Assembly: GCA_963921425.1 (NCBI GenBank)
Contig: OY992832.1
Coordinates: 19,070,835-19,134,834, forward strand
DNA length: 64,000 nt
Direction of reading: 5' to 3'
Origin: Dryas octopetala
Lineage: Eukaryota; Streptophyta; Magnoliopsida; Rosales; Rosaceae
The notes under the pieces were generated by a model. The model saw only the letters and a list, made by a program, of their open reading frames with translations, was not told where the DNA came from and ran no database searches. The position numbers and the translations under genes are program-made. Every line of letters begins with the position of its first letter. Position 1 is the first letter of the stretch. Shown here piece after piece: positions 60,057 to 64,000 of the stretch.

Positions 60057-60065
60057 TTAAATATA
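60057..60065 (-). promoter_or_regulatory. TATA-like box of the MYB gene
   Basis: tatatttaa on the minus strand predicts a transcript start near 60030 and a GA-rich 5' UTR of about 125 nt. Confidence 0.5.
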
Positions 60066-60547
60066 TGGACTTTGGCTTTGGGGATGGTACTACTGTTTAT
60101 GCCTAGCTTAATAATGGTGAGGGGCTTGGACAGCCTACACTAGTTAAAAATATTATTTTATTCTGTGGTATGCTTTAGTCAAAATATATGAGACAAATGT
60201 TCAATCAGTTTCTAACTCCTATGCCAATTAACTAATTATAAAGCTAATAGAACTTTCTAACTTTCCATCTCATACGTACTTTAACAGCACCATAGTGGCA
60301 CCATATATCAACCTTGCTCCAACGTCTCTTAATTCACTTAAAAAGCATCCAAAGTCTTTGCTAAGTAAGTAGAAACAAAAACAGGCAATTGAAGTGATGG
60401 CCAAAAACCCTCCAAATTTTTTACATTTTTCAAACTGAAAAGTATAATAGTCGATCGGATAAGAGTAATGCTAGAGATATCAAAATAGATCCTAATTAAA
60501 AAGATGTTTTATTTATTTGTATTTGAGTTCATTCCTAATTTTATTTA
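60066..60547. other. MYB upstream DNA
   Basis: AT-rich probable promoter region of the MYB gene; no coding sequence recognised. Confidence 0.4.
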
Positions 60548-60920
60548 GGGAGACTTAGAGTTTAGTTCATTTTATGAGTTTTTTTAGACTAAAACTGGTA
60601 GTGATTTAGGGTTTTTAATCAAATCCTTTTATTTTTCTTCTTTGACGGCTTTATGTTAGGTTTTAACTCCGAAATTTTGGGTTTCGCCCAAAATCCCGAA
60701 GTTAAAACCTAACATGCAGTTTCTGCAAAGTCCATTTTACACCCTAGAAGGGGAAATACCCTTCAAATTGGAGAATGACTTTATTATGAATTGAACAGAT
60801 TTTCTTATAAATTAAAAAGACTTTATTATGAATTAAAATGATTTTCTTATAAATTTTAAAACATCTCAAGCCTCTATCTAAAAACTGTTTTTCTACAAGA
60901 CCTAAGTCTATTTATCTCTA
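60548..60920. repeat. dispersed repeat related to 14378-14754
   Basis: Shares long stretches with the unit A-only insertion (agactaaaactggtag, ctaaaaactgtttttcta). It contains its own short palindrome around 60650-60705 (gttaggttttaactccgaa pairing with the inverted copy). Confidence 0.6.
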
Positions 60921-63900
60921 TTGGCCCAAAAATTAGTTTATTGTGCGAAAGCTGACCTAGCACACCCTCAATTAACAAAAAAAAAAAAAGATACTTACTT
61001 GTCACATGTGACATTCATTTAGTGACTACAAAATTTTAAAAAAGTTAAGTTTATAAATATAACTTGACTACTTTAATGTACGTAGCAATTACTAATAAAA
61101 TGGCGTGCATAAAAATGTGTATACATAATTTATCTATATATATTTACTAAAGAAGATTCATGATGAATATAAAATCATGTAAAAAAAAATTGAATTAATG
61201 TACCTATTAAAAAGATAGTTTTGAGTTAATACACCATACATTTTTTTTTTATTAACAAATATTAATATGAGATTTGAACTTAAGATCTCCTCTCATAAAG
61301 AGAAGATGATATTTACTAGACCAAATGACCATTGACCACAATACATTATTCTTATAGATGAAATATAATTCACTTTTTTATCTCATGATAATGCATGTGT
61401 CTCACATATACACTATTCTTATTAATTATTACATTTAACCAAGTTGGGATTTTCTAAGTGCCCTCCTTCCCTGCTTAGGAATTTATCCATATAAGCACTT
61501 CAAATTTAGAATTGAAACACATGTAACTATGTAAGCCAAAATTATTAAATTTAATTAACATATTGTAATTAATAAACATTGGTATACATGCATTTCTTGA
61601 AATTAATGACTAGGTGAGATTGAATAAGATGCATCTAATTATCCCTTTTTGATATCGATCTGCTAATGGATTATGATATCTAAGTCCTCAACTTAGATTC
61701 TCATTATATATTAATTATTTTTTAATAATATTCTTAAATAATGGCATGTTTTAGCTAATAAATCAGTACGTATGGATGCATGATTGAGAAGGACCTGAGA
61801 TACATTGACATTTATCATACCCACTTGGCACTTTGCACCTCAACTCTCCATATATCGATCTAATTAATCCAACCAAAAAAAGGTCCAAATTTAAGATCGA
61901 ACATTCTACATACATATATAGGGTACTTCACCTACACAAGAGAAACAAGTCCCTAATTTTACTCCTCTCTCATTGATACAATTATGCCTTTTAAATTTTC
62001 TTGGAAGTTAGTTAATCTCATTGAACTAGTATATTAATGGTCAGATACATCATTATTGTATTCTTCATCATGATGATCGATCAGATGCACATAGTAACTG
62101 ATGAGAGTGATCATACAAATGGACCCATCTATCAGACTCTCTACCCTTAAATTCATCATCCCTGATCAGGTGCTCGGGAGTACTAGCTGCTGACTAATCA
62201 ATGCCACCTTCTTGGCCGGATTAGTGTTGATGCATCATAGCTACCTAGCTATATATTGTCAACATGTTAAAATAGGGCAAACAAGGCTTCAGAGATAGTT
62301 CTGGTACATCAGAGCATTTCCTTAATTGCTTGGAGCACACTATATTGTTCTGAAATACTTATAGTTGGTTCACTATTTGGGTTTCTCAGTGACCCATTGG
62401 AATAGAGGCCCCAATGGACCAATTGGAAGGACCATAGCTACTTGATTTTGCAGGCCATAAAATCAACACACTGCTATAGCTACAGGATTCTGATTGACGA
62501 TTCTACAATTAATGCAAATAAATAAATAAATAAATAAATAAAAAGGACATAATAAAATAGTACTACCCTGTAATTTCCATTTCTGCTAGGGCCTATTATT
62601 AATTCCATCGAAAATAAGAATGCAACTCTTGCAAGTTGTACTTGCATTTTGATCTATTTTTATATGTTTTGGTGCATAATAAGCAAAGTGACTAATCAGT
62701 GCATGGCTCTTACCTGTTTAATTGCTAGCTTTTGTTAGTTCATAACTCAAGTTTTGTTGGAGATATAATTTATTACAATGATTGCAAGAAAAATATCCTA
62801 AATATGGTACTATATATATATATACACCAGCTATTAGGCCTTGGTTAATTATATATGGTAGGGGCTTTTTGGTCACAATGTTAATTAGGGCCATGCATTC
62901 GGTGACTTCAGTCATATACTCATATATATAGAACCCCCAAAGGGCTGGCCAAAAAAAAAACCCAAAGGGCATCAAAATGAATGATAAACTTGCACGTGTT
63001 TATACGTTAATCTTAATTAACTTTGTATTTTCCAAATTAATGTCGTTGTATGTTCCAAATCAATGCTGGTGATTAGTCTAATCATGGGAAAATGATAGTG
63101 AAAATATAAATTAGCATAAAAATCCATCAATGTTTCTATATAGTTTCGATCTAGCTAAATCCCAGTGTTTCTTCTGAGATGAATATTTTATATACAGATA
63201 AGTGGATTTGTGATGTTTGAGATTGATTAATGTGCATGATTGGATTAGATCTAATACCACACCACCAACAAGTGATGTTTACTAATTAGTTCTCACTCTT
63301 GTAACTATTTGTTAATGAATTTCTCATATGGATAAACTCAATGCATGAAACATTAATTAGTACCACAACCAACTTATCTTGCCTTGAGATCATGCATGGC
63401 ACCCTATGAGTGAACCTAGCTAAACTGACTTTACCTTGTGCATAATTATAAAACCCAAAGACTCCATCAAAAGGGCATTTTCATGAACTTCCTTCACATG
63501 GATGTTCTCATCAAAATTGTTGATTTCCACCGTAATCACAAAATATTCGCAGTTCTCATAAGGCATTGTCCAAAAGAGGCAAAACCTTGTGGTGCAAGCT
63601 AGCTTAATTGGGTTAATCAATCCCGTACTGTCGGAAGATGCTAAACACAAGGTGCCTAAAATGTTTGATTAGAATATTCAAAATTTTAGCTTAAACCAGT
63701 GTAACTCATAGTAAGACCTTGATTGGTAAATGTGAGTCAATTTTGATCGATGAACCTTAGTGGAAACTTCAAAAGTTTACCATGAAGGCCGGGGATTGGA
63801 AGTACAACAAGTGTAAATATACTTACTAGTTAGTATTTTCATACGTACGGCACTTGTCATATTTTTAGATGAAAATATAAAGAAGATTAAGATTAAATAT

Positions 63901-64000
63901 TAAATGGCAATTTTTATGGTTTTAGTTAGTATATTATTACAATTGTCACATTTAAAGATGAAAATTAAGATTAAATATCAATGACAATAATTTTCCAACA
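60921..64000. other. AT-rich intergenic DNA, no confident gene
   Basis: Short open frames only. A minus-strand frame at 63420-63650 (76 codons) has fairly coding-like composition but no domain that I recognise. A (AAAT)n tract lies at ~62515-62541, and a gatttgaac-type B-box-like motif at ~61270. Confidence 0.4.

Noticed and set aside
63420-63650. 76-codon minus-strand open frame
   Set aside because: Composition is somewhat coding-like but there is no domain, partner exon or homologue I can name.
1-64000. CRISPR arrays, operons or bacterial features
   Set aside because: All tandem repeats are microsatellites, minisatellites or transposon parts, and genes have spliceosomal introns; this is plant nuclear DNA.

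Overview
This is nuclear DNA from a flowering plant, most likely a woody rosid; Rosaceae fits but is not proven. The evidence is AT-rich intergenic DNA, GT-AG introns, CT/GA microsatellites, a CC-NB-LRR resistance gene, an R2R3-MYB of the MYB36/RAX group, 4CL-like genes, MIR530, and many MULE, hAT and MITE elements. No database could be searched, so family calls rest on motifs and remembered homologues.

Layout: (1) 1.9-5.2 kb, minus strand, an intact single-exon CC-NB-LRR gene. (2) 5.8-11.3 kb, a complete MULE with ~155-bp terminal inverted repeats, a 9-bp target duplication and a FAR1/FHY3-type transposase interrupted by one stop codon. (3) 13.2-38.0 kb, a large tandem duplication. Each unit holds a MIR530 hairpin (plus strand) and a six-exon 4-coumarate-CoA-ligase-like gene (minus strand, convergent with the hairpin). 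The units have since diverged by insertion: copy A gained two MULEs, a MITE and a dispersed repeat, while copy B gained a Copia LTR retrotransposon with indistinguishable LTRs and broken coding sequence. (4) 38.3-43.5 kb, hAT-like elements: a long foldback element with another hAT-like element inserted in one arm, then a third with a perfect 8-bp target duplication. (5) 47.3-51.3 kb, plus strand, an eight-exon glyoxalase I gene with a removable N-terminal targeting sequence. (6) 55.6-56.9 kb, a MITE cluster. (7) 58.2-59.9 kb, minus strand, a three-exon R2R3-MYB gene whose second intron appears to be GC-AG. The remaining DNA is AT-rich and I recognise no gene in it.

The most interesting feature is the 4CL-like/MIR530 duplication. 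Its left breakpoint lies about 4 nt upstream of the mature miR530 sequence, so the second hairpin lost the original promoter and now sits head-to-head with the first 4CL-like gene. A ~2.45-kb stretch covering exons 3-6 of the two 4CL-like genes is identical apart from one poly-A length, while flanking exons differ by a few percent. This suggests recent gene conversion, or an assembly artefact that must be excluded.
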